DNA of 64,000 nucleotides from CAYSLC01 sp964431545 (GTDB lineage: Bacteria > Desulfobacterota > Desulfobacteria > Desulfobacterales > JAABSP01). The notes under the pieces are model-generated. The model was not told the DNA's origin. It ran no database searches and worked only from the letters and a program-made list of their open reading frames with translations. Positions within the stretch are counted from its first letter, which is position 1. Each line of letters starts with the position of its first letter. The DNA is taken from NCBI GenBank assembly GCA_964431545.1, contig CAYSLC010000001.1, forward strand, positions 1 through 64,000, written 5' to 3'. Shown in pieces: positions 39,337 to 47,529 of this stretch. A program made the translations under genes and the position numbers.

Positions 39337-39534
39337 CCGCCCCCGGAGCTTCACTCGAACCGCTCGGACGACCTGAACTCCGGGCTCCGTGTATCGACCA
39401 TCCAAATTACACGACCCAAAGACGCTCCGGGAAACCGGCATGGACGGCGGGCGGGAAGGGATGCCGGCGGATACCGCCGGGCGATCACCCGCCCATCACC
39501 TGTTTCTGGAAGCTTATGGAGAAGGAGGGGCGGC

Positions 39535-40083
39535 TTGGCCTCGATAGACGATATCGAAATGGATGAGAATGAACGGCGCTTCCTGTCGGCGCTCTACGGG
39601 GAGACGGATGGAGACACCGCGGCCCAGCGCTCCCTTTATGACGTGGGCGCCGGCCTGGGGATGGATCGGGCCGAGGCCTCCCGCACGGCCGAGGGGCTCA
39701 TGAGTTCGGGGCTGGTGGAGATCCGGACCCTCGCAGGCGGCGTGGGACTGACGGAGGCGGCGCGGTCGGTGGTGGGAGCGTCGGGATCGGCTCGGGCTCC
39801 GGGACCGGTCTTCGGAGACGAGCCGGTGGTGGGGGGAGATCTCCGGGACCGCATCGAAGAGGTGGCGGCCGGGTTGAAGTCCGCCGCCGGCGGACTGGGG
39901 TTCGGGGTCGACCGGCAAAACGAAATCATGGCCGATCTTCGCACCGTCCATGCCCAGTTGGCCTCCCCGAGCCCCAAGACCGCCGTGCTCCGGGAATGCT
40001 TCCGCTCCATCCTGGGGTGCCTCCAGGAGGCCGACGCAGGGGATGAAAGAAGATCCGTCCGGCAGCTTCTGGGCGAGGCGTAG
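39535..40083 (+). CDS. Hypothetical protein with winged-helix-like N-terminus
   Basis: 182 residues from TTG 39535, selected because AAGGAGGGG lies just upstream. Residues about 10-70 have the spacing of a winged helix (RRFLSALYGE, DVGAGLGMDRAEASRTAEGLMSSGLVEIRT in parts, then a wing GGVGLTEAARSVV). Residues 100-180 look helical and may form a coiled coil or dimer interface. The preceding 198-bp gap contains nested GC-rich inverted repeats (CCGGCGG-ATA-CCGCCGG inside GGGCGG/CCGCCC) but no gene. DNA binding is only inferred. Confidence 0.6.
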   Translation: MASIDDIEMDENERRFLSALYGETDGDTAAQRSLYDVGAGLGMDRAEASRTAEGLMSSGLVEIRTLAGGVGLTEAARSVVGASGSARAPGPVFGDEPVVGGDLRDRIEEVAAGLKSAAGGLGFGVDRQNEIMADLRTVHAQLASPSPKTAVLRECFRSILGCLQEADAGDERRSVRQLLGEA

Positions 40084-40121
40084 CCCTGCCGTTCCGCCAC
40101 ATCGTTCCGGGAGATTTGTAA

Positions 40122-40610
40122 ATGGCACTGGAAAGAGTCATCATCAAGAACGAGAAAGCCACTTTCGTATGCCCCGCCTGCGGAAGGACCCGGGTGGAAC
40201 CCGCCGAACGGTTCAAGCATGTGAAAAAGAGCATCCTGATCAAGCGCAGGTGCCTCTGCGGCCACGTGCACAAAGTCCTCCTGGAGCGGCGGCAGTTTTT
40301 CCGGAAGGAGGTGAACATCCCGGGAACCTTCAGCCGGAAGGGGACGGCCGGCCAGCACCCCATGGTTGTCAAGGACCTCTCCCGCTCCGGGGTCAAGATC
40401 GAGGTCCCCCAGGAGCTGGAGGTGGGGGTGGGGGAGCGGCTGGTCCTGGACTTTCGCCTCGACAACAAACAGCGGACAGCCATCCGGAAAGACGTCATGG
40501 TTCGGTCCATCCACGGTCTGATCCTGGGGACCGAGTTCTGCTCCCGGGACCCCAACAATCCCATCGACAAAGCCTACGACATGGCCATCGGCTTTTACAC
40601 CTACAACTGA
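40122..40610 (+). CDS. PilZ-domain protein with N-terminal zinc ribbon (copy 1)
   Basis: 162 residues, ATG preceded by GGGAG at 8 bases. Residues about 13-55 hold C-x2-C and C-x-C (CPAC, CLCG), a probable zinc ribbon. The PilZ part has the cyclic-di-GMP signature intact: R-x3-R in RRQFFRK and D-x-S-x2-G in DLSRSGVKIE. Likely a c-di-GMP receptor. Homologous over its whole length to the convergent gene at 41442, on the other side of a glycosyltransferase. Confidence 0.9.
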   Translation: MALERVIIKNEKATFVCPACGRTRVEPAERFKHVKKSILIKRRCLCGHVHKVLLERRQFFRKEVNIPGTFSRKGTAGQHPMVVKDLSRSGVKIEVPQELEVGVGERLVLDFRLDNKQRTAIRKDVMVRSIHGLILGTEFCSRDPNNPIDKAYDMAIGFYTYN

Positions 40611-40665
40611 CCGGCCGCGGACCCCGCGTCCGAAAGCCTTTCCCGCCTCCACCCCCGCCGGAAAG

Positions 40666-41457
40666 ATGCCTCCGCCCCCCGAACCGCCTCCACTGCGCCG
40701 GGTTTCCCCCGCCGGCACGCGCGTCCCGTTTGTCTCCGTTATCATTCCCGTCTTCCGGGAGGGGGCGGCCATTCTCCGGACCCTCGCCGATCTGGAGCGC
40801 ATCGGTTTCGGCGAAAGCGATGAAAAGATCGTCGTGGACGGGGATGATCAAGGCGGGACCCTCCGGATGATCCGTGACGAGCGGGTGATCCGCGTGACCG
40901 CCCCCAAGGGGCGGGGGAGCCAGATGAATGCCGGCGCGCGGGCGGCCCGGGGGGAGGTCCTCCTCTTCCTCCACGCGGATACCCGGCTGCCGGCGGGAGG
41001 GCGGGGGGCCATCCGTTCGGCCTTGGGCCGGGGCGACGCGGCGGGCGGGGCCTTCGACTTGGGAATCGATTCCCCCCGGCCGGTCTACCGGCTCATCGAA
41101 CAGGTCGCCTCGATCCGGTCCCGGATCACGCGGATTCCCTACGGAGACCAGGCCCTCTTTCTCCGGGCCGATTTTTTCCGGCGGGTGGGGGGATTTCGGG
41201 AGATCCCCATCATGGAGGACGTGGACCTGATGCGGCGGGTCAAGGGGCGCGGGGCGACCATCACCATCCTGAAAGACCGGGTGATGACCTCCCCCAGGCG
41301 GTGGGAGCGGGAGGGGGTCGTTTACGCAACGTTGCGCAACTGGTTTCTCATGGCCCGCTATCTGGCGGGCGACGACCCCCGTCGGCTGGCGCGCCACTAC
41401 CGCAACCGCGCCGGATCGGGGGAGTTCCGGGGAACGCGGTCTCAGGGCATCACATAG
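40666..41457 (+). CDS. Family 2 glycosyltransferase (TIGR04283-like)
   Basis: 263 residues. GT-A fold: VSVIIPVFREG at the start, KGRGSQMNAGARAARGEVLLFLHADTRLP (in parts: GRGSQMNAGA, LLFLHADTRLP, the latter holding the metal-binding acidic residue), PYGDQALFLRADFF and IMEDVDLMRR. This subfamily is often named for arsenosugar synthesis, but no arsenic or SAM partner genes are here, so that label is not supported. Its 3' end overlaps the convergent PilZ gene by 16 bp. Confidence 0.85.
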   Translation: MPPPPEPPPLRRVSPAGTRVPFVSVIIPVFREGAAILRTLADLERIGFGESDEKIVVDGDDQGGTLRMIRDERVIRVTAPKGRGSQMNAGARAARGEVLLFLHADTRLPAGGRGAIRSALGRGDAAGGAFDLGIDSPRPVYRLIEQVASIRSRITRIPYGDQALFLRADFFRRVGGFREIPIMEDVDLMRRVKGRGATITILKDRVMTSPRRWEREGVVYATLRNWFLMARYLAGDDPRRLARHYRNRAGSGEFRGTRSQGIT

Positions 41458-41927
41458 AAGGCGATCTTCTTGTCGTTGATGTCGGTGCTGCTGATGGAGG
41501 TGAACTCGGCCCCCACCAGCCGGTCGAAGAGGCTCCGGACCACCACCTCCTTGCGGATCAACGTCCGCTGGCTGTCGTCCAGGTGGAACTCGATCATCAG
41601 CCGGTGACCCGGCTGGAAAACCCGGCGGTCGAGGACCTCGAACTTCACGCCGGTGCGGGAGAGGTCCTTGACGGCGATGGGCCCGCGGTGCTTTTTGGGC
41701 CCGAAGATATAGACGCCCGACAGGCGGGTATCCTTCCGGAAGGATTTTCGTCGTTCGAGCAGTACACGGTAGTTGTGGCCGCAGGTGCAGTGGATCTTGA
41801 CCCGGACCGCGCGGTCCACGGCCTGGTATTTGGAGACGTCCACGGTCTTGGACTTGGCGCACTTCTGGCAGACGAAGGTCGCCTTGTTCTCGCTGTTGAT
41901 GAAAACCCTTCTTTCCTTCTCTTCCAT
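41442..41927 (-). CDS. PilZ-domain protein with N-terminal zinc ribbon (copy 2)
   Basis: 161 residues from ATG 41925-41927 with GGGAGA upstream. Same plan as the gene at 40122: zinc-type CQKC and CTCG, R-x3-R in ERRKSFRK, D-x-S-x2-G in DLSRTGVKFE. Putative c-di-GMP receptor. Divergent from gltA with 439 bp between. Confidence 0.9.
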   Translation of the reverse strand: MEEKERRVFINSENKATFVCQKCAKSKTVDVSKYQAVDRAVRVKIHCTCGHNYRVLLERRKSFRKDTRLSGVYIFGPKKHRGPIAVKDLSRTGVKFEVLDRRVFQPGHRLMIEFHLDDSQRTLIRKEVVVRSLFDRLVGAEFTSISSTDINDKKIAFYVMP

Positions 41928-42038
41928 GATTTCTCCCATTGCGTCGCATCGGGTCGAATGCCGTCGCCTTTTCCCCCTACCGAAGCCCGCCCAAGTAGCC
42001 TGGCCGATTGGCACGCCAAAGGCGTCCGCCGATGGCGG

Positions 42039-42068
42039 TTGACAAGAAGAGCGACATTTCAATATAAT
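42039..42068 (+). promoter_or_regulatory. Consensus promoter of gltA
   Basis: Perfect TTGACA (42039-42044) and perfect TATAAT (42063-42068), 18-bp spacer. The start codon of gltA is 298 bp further on, so the transcript has a leader of about 290 bases. This is the best sigma-70 match in the window. Confidence 0.85.
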
Positions 42069-42135
42069 CAGTATCCGGCGACGCAAGTCAAGCTTAAAAC
42101 GGAACCGGTGACAGAGCGACCAAACGGCGGGCTTG

Positions 42136-42361
42136 CGGGAAAAGGATACCCGGGTGCCGGCAAAAAGAGAGCCGACCGGCGAGACGCGCCCCCAATCCTT
42201 TTTCCGGAAGTCTGGGATGCTCCCGCATGCCCCTCACCCGACGGCGTATCCACCTTCCCGAAAAATCCGATCGCCCCCCGGAAACCTTCATCGAACGGGC
42301 GCGAACCATCGACGGCCGGCGAGCAGTGTCCTCGGCCTGGGCGCGCGCCCGGAAAAAGGAT
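42136..42361 (+). promoter_or_regulatory. Candidate translational switch in the gltA leader
   Basis: The segment ATCCTTTTTCCGG (42195-42207) is perfectly complementary over 13 bases to CCGGAAAAAGGAT (42349-42361), which includes the gltA ribosome-binding site. The same segment can instead pair over 12 bases, with one G-U, with CGGGAAAAGGAT at 42136-42147. The two pairings exclude each other and would hide or free the ribosome-binding site. The loop of the upstream hairpin has an inner GCCGG/CCGGC stem. Ligand or trigger unknown. Confidence 0.55.
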
Positions 42362-42366
42362 GTGCC

Positions 42367-43647
42367 ATGACCGAATACGCCAAACTGATACTGGACGGAA
42401 AAACCTATGAACTCCCCGTGGTCCTGGGAACCGAGGGCGAGAAGGGCATCGACATCTCGATGCTGCGAAAAGATTCCGGATACATCACCCTGGACAGCGG
42501 ATACGCCAACACCGGCTCCTGCAAGAGCGCCATCACCTTCGTGGATGGAGAGCGCGGCGTCCTTCGGTACCGGGGCATCCCCATCGAGGAGCTGGCCGAG
42601 CATTCCACCTTCCGGGAAGTGGCCTACCTTCTCATCAACGGCGATCTGCCCGACCGCAAGGAACTCAACCGGTTTTCGGTGCTCCTCAACGACCACTCCC
42701 TGGTCCACGAGGACATGCAGTTCTTCTTCCAGAATTACCCCAGGGCGTCCCATCCCATGGGGATCCTCTCCTCCATGGTCAACGCCCTCAAGGGCTTCTA
42801 TCCCTATCTGGAGGACCTGGAGGAGGAGATCAACATTACGGTGACCCGGCTCATCTCCAAGATCCGGACCCTCGCCGCCATGTCCTACAAGATCTCCCGG
42901 GGCCACAAGGTGGTCTATCCCCGGGCGGATCTCTCCTATTGTGAAAACTTCCTCAACATGATGTTCGACTCGCCGGTCCGTCCCTACGACATCGACCTCG
43001 ATGTGGTGAAGGCCCTGAGCATCTTTTTGATCCTCCATGCCGATCATGAACAGAACTGTTCCACCTCGGCGGTCCGGGTGGTGGGCAGCGGAAGGGTCAA
43101 CCTCTATGCGGCGATCTCCGCCGGCATCGCCGCCCTCTGGGGGCCCCTGCACGGGGGGGCCAACCAGGCGGTCATCGAGATGTTGACGAAGATCGTCGAG
43201 GAGGGGGGGGATGTGGCCCGGATGGTGGAGAAGGCCAAGGACCGAAACGATACCTTCCGGCTCATGGGGTTCGGCCATCGGGTCTACAAGACCTATGACC
43301 CAAGGGCCAAGATCATGAAGAAGATCTGTGACCGCCTCCTGGAGAAACTCCGGCTCAACGACCCGCTCCTGGAGGTGGCCAAGGAGCTGGAAACGGTGGC
43401 CCTGAAGGACGACTACTTTCTCGAATACAACCTCTACCCCAACATCGATTTCTACAGCGGGATCGTGCTGCGGGCCATCGGGATCCCCACCAGCATGTTC
43501 ACGGTGATGTTCGCCATCGGCAGGCTTCCGGGCTGGATCGCCCAGTGGAAAGAGAGCATCGATGATCCGGAGTGGCGGCTCTGCCGGCCCAGGCAGATCT
43601 ATGTCGGTCCCAACAAACGGCCCTACCGTCATATCGAAGAGCGTTGA
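42367..43647 (+). CDS. gltA: Citrate synthase
   Basis: 426 residues from ATG 42367 (MTEYAKLILDGKTYELPVV); a 78-codon in-frame extension upstream lacks homology and overlaps the structured leader. Condenses oxaloacetate and acetyl-CoA. Catalytic-region motifs: LILHADHEQNCSTSAVR, the His in GPLHGGANQAVIEM, and FGHRVYKTYDPRA with His and Asp nearby; C-terminal RPRQIYVGPNKRPY. It is of the longer hexameric bacterial type (over 400 residues). AAAGGAT is the ribosome-binding site. Confidence 0.97.
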   Translation: MTEYAKLILDGKTYELPVVLGTEGEKGIDISMLRKDSGYITLDSGYANTGSCKSAITFVDGERGVLRYRGIPIEELAEHSTFREVAYLLINGDLPDRKELNRFSVLLNDHSLVHEDMQFFFQNYPRASHPMGILSSMVNALKGFYPYLEDLEEEINITVTRLISKIRTLAAMSYKISRGHKVVYPRADLSYCENFLNMMFDSPVRPYDIDLDVVKALSIFLILHADHEQNCSTSAVRVVGSGRVNLYAAISAGIAALWGPLHGGANQAVIEMLTKIVEEGGDVARMVEKAKDRNDTFRLMGFGHRVYKTYDPRAKIMKKICDRLLEKLRLNDPLLEVAKELETVALKDDYFLEYNLYPNIDFYSGIVLRAIGIPTSMFTVMFAIGRLPGWIAQWKESIDDPEWRLCRPRQIYVGPNKRPYRHIEER

Positions 43648-43673
43648 TCCCATCCCGGACGGCGGGACGTTTC

Positions 43674-45110
43674 TCAGGAGATCATCACCCGTTTGAGGAA
43701 CTTGATGTTCTCCAGGGATTTCCCCGACCCCATGGCCACGGTGGAGAGGGGGTCCTCCGCCAGGATGATGGGCAGCTTGTTTTCCGTCTCCAAGAGCTTG
43801 TCCAGGTTCTTCAAAAGGGCCACCCCTCCCGTCAGCACGATGCCGCTGTTGACGATGTCCGCGGCCAGCTCGGGGGGGGTCCGCTCCAGGACGAACTTCA
43901 CCGCGTCGACGATGGCGTCGACCTGCTCCGAAATGGCCTCCCGGATCTCATCGTAGTCGATGGAGAGGATCCGGGGGATGCCGGTGACCAGATCGCTGCC
44001 CTTGATATCGATGGAGGCCGGCCGGTTCTCGTCGGGAAAGGCGTTGCCGATGGTGGTCTTGATCTGCTCGGCGGTGCTGTCGCCGATGAGAAGGTTATAC
44101 TTCTTCTTGATGTGCTGGATGATGGCGGTGTCCATCTTGTCCCCGGCCACCCGGAGGGACTTGCTGCAGACGATGCCGGCCAGGGAGATCACCGCCACCT
44201 CGGTGGTGCCGCCGCCGATGTCCACCACCATGCTGCACGTGGGCTCGGTGATGGGCAGATCGGCGCCGATGGCGGCCGCCATCGGCTCCTCGATCAGGTG
44301 GACCTCCCGGGCCCCCGCCCGCTCGGCGGACTCGATCACGGCCCGCTTCTCCACCTGGGTGATCCCGGAGGGCACGGCGATGATGATCCTGGGACGGCGA
44401 CGGAACAGCCGGCCCCCCTGTTGGGCCTTCTTGATGAAGTGGCGGAGCATCGCCTCGGCCGCCTCGAAATCGGCGATCACCCCGTCCCGGACCGGACGGA
44501 TCGCCACAATGTTGCCCGGGGTCCGGCCCAACATCTTCTTGGCCTCGATCCCCACGGCGAGGATCTCTTTCTCCCCCCGGCCGGTGGTGAAGATGGCGAC
44601 CACCGACGGTTCGTTGAGGACGATTCCCCTGCCTTTGATGTAAACCAGGGTGTTGGCGGTCCCCAGGTCGATGGCCATATCGTTGGTCACCATCCGGGCG
44701 AACTGGTCCGAAAAGAACCCCACGGCCGAGGTGAAGAACTGGCGTCCGACCTGACGGAAGGCGGAGGGCACGGCCGGCGGCCTCTCGGGAATCCGAAAAA
44801 GCGAGGGTGCCGGTTTCCGGGACCGGTCGGGCTTCCCCTTGCCCATGATTGCCAGACGTTTGTTGCAGTCGTGGCAGACCACCTTGCCTTTGAAGACCTC
44901 GATGGTCTCAAGCCTTCCGATGATCCGCTCGCAATTGTTGCACAGTGTGGGGAAACGGTCGCTTTGGCGTTGGCGTTGTTTGATCATGACGGGATGTCTC
45001 AAAAAAAAGCGGGCGTGACATTTTTGACAGCGAGCGTAAGCCCCCTGGCGCGGGATCTTGCCTTCGGATACCCGATAACCGGTCTTACACTCGGGGCACT
45101 GGACTCTCAT
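43674..45110 (-). CDS. MreB-like actin homologue with two N-terminal zinc-finger motifs
   Basis: 478 residues from ATG 45108-45110 (an ATG at 45146 is possible). Residues 1-38 are an MJ0042-type zinc ribbon (VQCPECKTGYRV, ARCQKCHARFF); residues about 55-90 hold a second four-cysteine set (CNNCERI, VCHDCNKRL). After a basic proline-rich linker, residues about 145-478 are a full MreB: AIDLGTANTLVY, IAVPSGIT, HLIEEPMAAAIGA, VVDIGGGTTEVAVISL and GVALLKNLDK. Normal MreB has about 340 residues and no zinc part. No mreC/mreD follows. Perhaps a specialised cytoskeletal protein. Confidence 0.9.
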   Translation of the reverse strand: MRVQCPECKTGYRVSEGKIPRQGAYARCQKCHARFFLRHPVMIKQRQRQSDRFPTLCNNCERIIGRLETIEVFKGKVVCHDCNKRLAIMGKGKPDRSRKPAPSLFRIPERPPAVPSAFRQVGRQFFTSAVGFFSDQFARMVTNDMAIDLGTANTLVYIKGRGIVLNEPSVVAIFTTGRGEKEILAVGIEAKKMLGRTPGNIVAIRPVRDGVIADFEAAEAMLRHFIKKAQQGGRLFRRRPRIIIAVPSGITQVEKRAVIESAERAGAREVHLIEEPMAAAIGADLPITEPTCSMVVDIGGGTTEVAVISLAGIVCSKSLRVAGDKMDTAIIQHIKKKYNLLIGDSTAEQIKTTIGNAFPDENRPASIDIKGSDLVTGIPRILSIDYDEIREAISEQVDAIVDAVKFVLERTPPELAADIVNSGIVLTGGVALLKNLDKLLETENKLPIILAEDPLSTVAMGSGKSLENIKFLKRVMIS

Positions 45111-45234
45111 TATCGAAAGATTGGCTCCGACCTTCTTGAAACGCATCGTCCTCGTCTTTTCTCGCTGCACCGGTGGGTGACCCGGAAGCGGATGCAACTT
45201 CGGGATACTGGTTTCTCGAATCATATCTCCCACA

Positions 45235-45300
45235 GTTGCCGGGGGGATGCAATGGGTCGGTGGGAGTATTCAGCGGTAGAAAACGCCTACTCCCGGCAAC
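45235..45300. repeat. Nested inverted repeats in the mreB-like upstream region
   Basis: GTTGCC(GGG) at 45235-45243 pairs with (CCC)GGCAAC at 45292-45300 (9 bp), and GGGAGTA at 45262-45268 pairs with TACTCCC at 45288-45294; the two stems share CCC, so they compete or stack. The 357-bp region 45111-45467 holds this, a promoter candidate on the plus strand and no recognisable gene. Confidence 0.5.
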
Positions 45301-45362
45301 ATCTTTCCAAGTCCCCGTGCACGGAGACGCCCATCGAGGTTTCGGAACAAAGAAAATTGGAC

Positions 45363-45392
45363 TTGCCTCGGACCGACCCGTATCCGTATTAT
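45363..45392 (+). promoter_or_regulatory. Possible promoter of the DUF2007-like gene
   Basis: TTGCCT (45363-45368), 18-bp spacer, TATTAT (45387-45392; 5 of 6), about 75 bp upstream of the ATG. Confidence 0.45.
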
Positions 45393-45467
45393 GAGAACAG
45401 AGAACCATCAGTCCGCCGAAGGCTTCCCCCCGCGGGGGGCCCTCGCGAGCAAGGAGAGATGCCGCCC

Positions 45468-45752
45468 ATGAACGATCCGACCCGAAACAACGAAGGTGAA
45501 GTGGCCTATATCAAGATCGCGGTATTGGAGAGCCCCTTCGAGGCCCAGGTGGTGGAGGGAATCCTGCGGGAGGAGGAGATCCCCTTCCTTGTGCGTTCGT
45601 ACCACGACACCGCCTACGACGGGATCTTCCAGATGCAGAAAGGGTGGGGGGAAATCCGGGCTCCGGCCCCCCACGGCCCGCGGATCAAAGAGATTCTTTC
45701 CTTTGTGAGAACGGAGAACCATGATATAGAGGATAAAAACGACGAACCTTGA
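45468..45752 (+). CDS. DUF2007-like small protein
   Basis: 94 residues from ATG 45468; an ATG at 45459 sits only 2 bases from AAGGAG, so the later start is preferred. The core IKIAVLESPFEAQVVEGILREEEIPFLVRS followed by a G-x-(I/V)-x-(A/V)-P strand resembles the DUF2007 fold (putative signal-transducing small domain); the segment in parts is ESPFEAQVVEGIL and EEIPFLVRSY. It ends in a charged tail. Function unknown. Confidence 0.75.
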   Translation: MNDPTRNNEGEVAYIKIAVLESPFEAQVVEGILREEEIPFLVRSYHDTAYDGIFQMQKGWGEIRAPAPHGPRIKEILSFVRTENHDIEDKNDEP

Positions 45753-45912
45753 TTGTCGCCGTGGGGCGGACGGGGGCCGTCGACCCTGAGCCGGCGAGGA
45801 CCGAAACGGGAGGGTGAAAAGCAATGGTCCTGGACGGCCCGCCGTTGTCCAGGGGGAAGGCGCCATCCCGCCGGGGGGAAGGATGATCCGACTTTGAAAG
45901 GAGGTATCTGGT

Positions 45913-47181
45913 ATGTCCGATTTTGAGAATGCCCTGAAAGTGGGCCGACCGCCCAACATCGTCAAGCTGTTTCCCAGTTCCAGGGCCCTGATCGTCAGCG
46001 GAAAGTACATCGATCTCGCCATGCTCGCCAAGGGCGGGACCATCTGCATGGCCGCCAACGGCAGAAGTCACCTGGTCATCCGCGGGGCCCTCAGGGCGGC
46101 CCAACGCGCCAACGCGGCGTTGATCATCGAGATCGCCAAATCCGAAGGGGGCGGGAACGCTTACTGCGCCGTCAACTACTGGAACATCGCCCGGCAGGTG
46201 GACGGACTGTGCAACGAGATGGGGATCACCGTTCCGGTGGCCGTCCACGCCGACCATTACGGCATCAAGAGCCAAAAGGACGTGGAGTCCGCCCGCAAGG
46301 AGATCCCCACCCTTTTCGAGTTCGGGATCACCTCCATGTCCATCGACGCCTCCCACATGCCCGATGACGAGAACCTCCTGGCCAGCCTCGAATTGAAGCC
46401 CCTGGTTCCGGAGTGGGCGGGATACGAGACCGAGGTGGGCGAGATCAAGGGCAAGGAGGGGCTCTCCACGGTGGAAGAAGCCCTCTTTTTGGTCCAGGGC
46501 CTCAACGCCCACGGGATCTTCCCCAACTGGATCGCCCTCAACAACGGCACGACCCACGGCATCGAGGCCAGCGACCAGGGCATCCAGGTGGAGTTGACCG
46601 CCGAGATCCACGAGGCGCTTACCCCCTACCGGGTCTCCGGTGCCCAGCACGGCACCTCCGGCAACAGTTCCGACCGCCTCCGCCGGATCGCGGCGGAGAC
46701 CCGAACCACCAAAGCCAACGTGGCCACCGCCCTCCAGATGATCTCCTGGGGGGTGGATGTCAACGATTACGGCAACGCGATTCTGGACGGGTCGGGCAAC
46801 TTCAGCAAGGTCAAGGGAGAGGGGGTCACCGAGGAACTCTGGGAGGAGATGGTGGCCTATGCCGAGTCGAAGGGATGGAAGAAGGGGGACTACAAAAAGC
46901 TCAATCTGCCCTTCGAAAACAAGATTCTGGGACAGCCCCGGGAGATCCGGGACCGGATGAGCAGGCGGGTGGAGGCGTTCGCCCATACCATGATCGCCGA
47001 CGTGTTCCACGGCCGGGACACCGCCGGGATCGTCATGGATGCCATCCTCAAGGCGGGTTCCCATGATCCCGGGCCAAAGGCCGAGCGGATCGAGGATCCC
47101 AAGGAATGGACCACCGAGACCATCCGCCAGAAGGCCCCGATCCAGGCGGATAAAGGTCCGGCCGGCGACTTCGACGACTGA
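45913..47181 (+). CDS. Class II (metal-dependent) aldolase, fructose-bisphosphate aldolase-like
   Basis: 422 residues, AAAGGAGG eight bases before the ATG. TIM-barrel aldolase features: ALIIEIAKSE, VPVAVHADHYG (first metal His and an acid), TSMSIDASHMP, NWIALNNGTTHG, YRVSGAQHGTSG (metal His) and GVDVNDYGNAILDG. Probably cleaves or forms a ketose bisphosphate in glycolysis/gluconeogenesis, but the sequence is longer and more divergent than standard FbaA, so substrate is not certain. It stands alone between two hairpin-rich gaps. Confidence 0.8.
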   Translation: MSDFENALKVGRPPNIVKLFPSSRALIVSGKYIDLAMLAKGGTICMAANGRSHLVIRGALRAAQRANAALIIEIAKSEGGGNAYCAVNYWNIARQVDGLCNEMGITVPVAVHADHYGIKSQKDVESARKEIPTLFEFGITSMSIDASHMPDDENLLASLELKPLVPEWAGYETEVGEIKGKEGLSTVEEALFLVQGLNAHGIFPNWIALNNGTTHGIEASDQGIQVELTAEIHEALTPYRVSGAQHGTSGNSSDRLRRIAAETRTTKANVATALQMISWGVDVNDYGNAILDGSGNFSKVKGEGVTEELWEEMVAYAESKGWKKGDYKKLNLPFENKILGQPREIRDRMSRRVEAFAHTMIADVFHGRDTAGIVMDAILKAGSHDPGPKAERIEDPKEWTTETIRQKAPIQADKGPAGDFDD

Positions 47182-47194
47182 TCCGCCGAGCCAG

Positions 47195-47280
47195 GACCGT
47201 CCGCCGTCTGTCGATCCCGGTACCGGGTGAAAGGGGCGGACGGTCGCCGATACAGGCTCCGGGCGCGGGTCCGCGCCCGG
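47195..47280 (+). terminator. Tandem GC-rich hairpins after the aldolase gene
   Basis: GACCGTCCGCC (47195-47205) pairs perfectly with GGCGGACGGTC (47235-47245), with a palindromic CCCGGTACCGGG between. A second hairpin is CCGGGCGCGG (47259-47268) with CCGCGCCCGG (47271-47280). Neither has a T-run. They begin 13 bp after the aldolase stop and occupy the first part of the 348-bp gap 47182-47529. Confidence 0.5.
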
Positions 47281-47384
47281 GGCGACGGCCATCCCCCAAG
47301 GCCGCGCCCGTTTCCGTCCTCCGCGTCCGCGGCGGACCGCATCCCCGCCCCAACACCCGGCTCCCCCCTCTGATCGCCCCGAGA

Positions 47385-47413
47385 TTGACAAGCGGCATCG
47401 ATATTCGTTAAAG
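47385..47413 (+). promoter_or_regulatory. Promoter of the kinase-like gene
   Basis: Perfect TTGACA (47385-47390), 17-bp spacer, TTAAAG (47408-47413). It argues against a start codon at 47416 and for the TTG at 47530. Confidence 0.55.
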
Positions 47414-47529
47414 GAGTGGGCGTCGCGAAACTCGGCATCCGGAAAGCGACCTTCGGCCCGAAGAACCATCTTCCGTCATTCCCACCGGCATTCGGCTGCA
47501 ATCGATGTACCATTAAGGGAGACGCCACT

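Noticed and set aside
39337..39534. Possible tRNA or c-di-GMP riboswitch near the small genes
   Set aside because: A T-loop-like string on the minus strand has no matching acceptor or anticodon arms, and no GEMM core sequence is present despite the nearby PilZ genes.
40666..41457. Arsenosugar biosynthesis role of the glycosyltransferase
   Set aside because: That name comes from the subfamily label; no arsenic methyltransferase or radical SAM arsenosugar gene is adjacent.
42133..42366. 78-codon N-terminal extension of citrate synthase
   Set aside because: No homology to the family, no ribosome-binding site at its start, and it overlaps the pairing segments of the leader; the ATG at 42367 has AAAGGAT.
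47416..47529. GTG start for the kinase-like gene at 47416
   Set aside because: It lies 3 bp from the -10 box of the promoter and would add residues without homology; TTG 47530 has a good ribosome-binding site.
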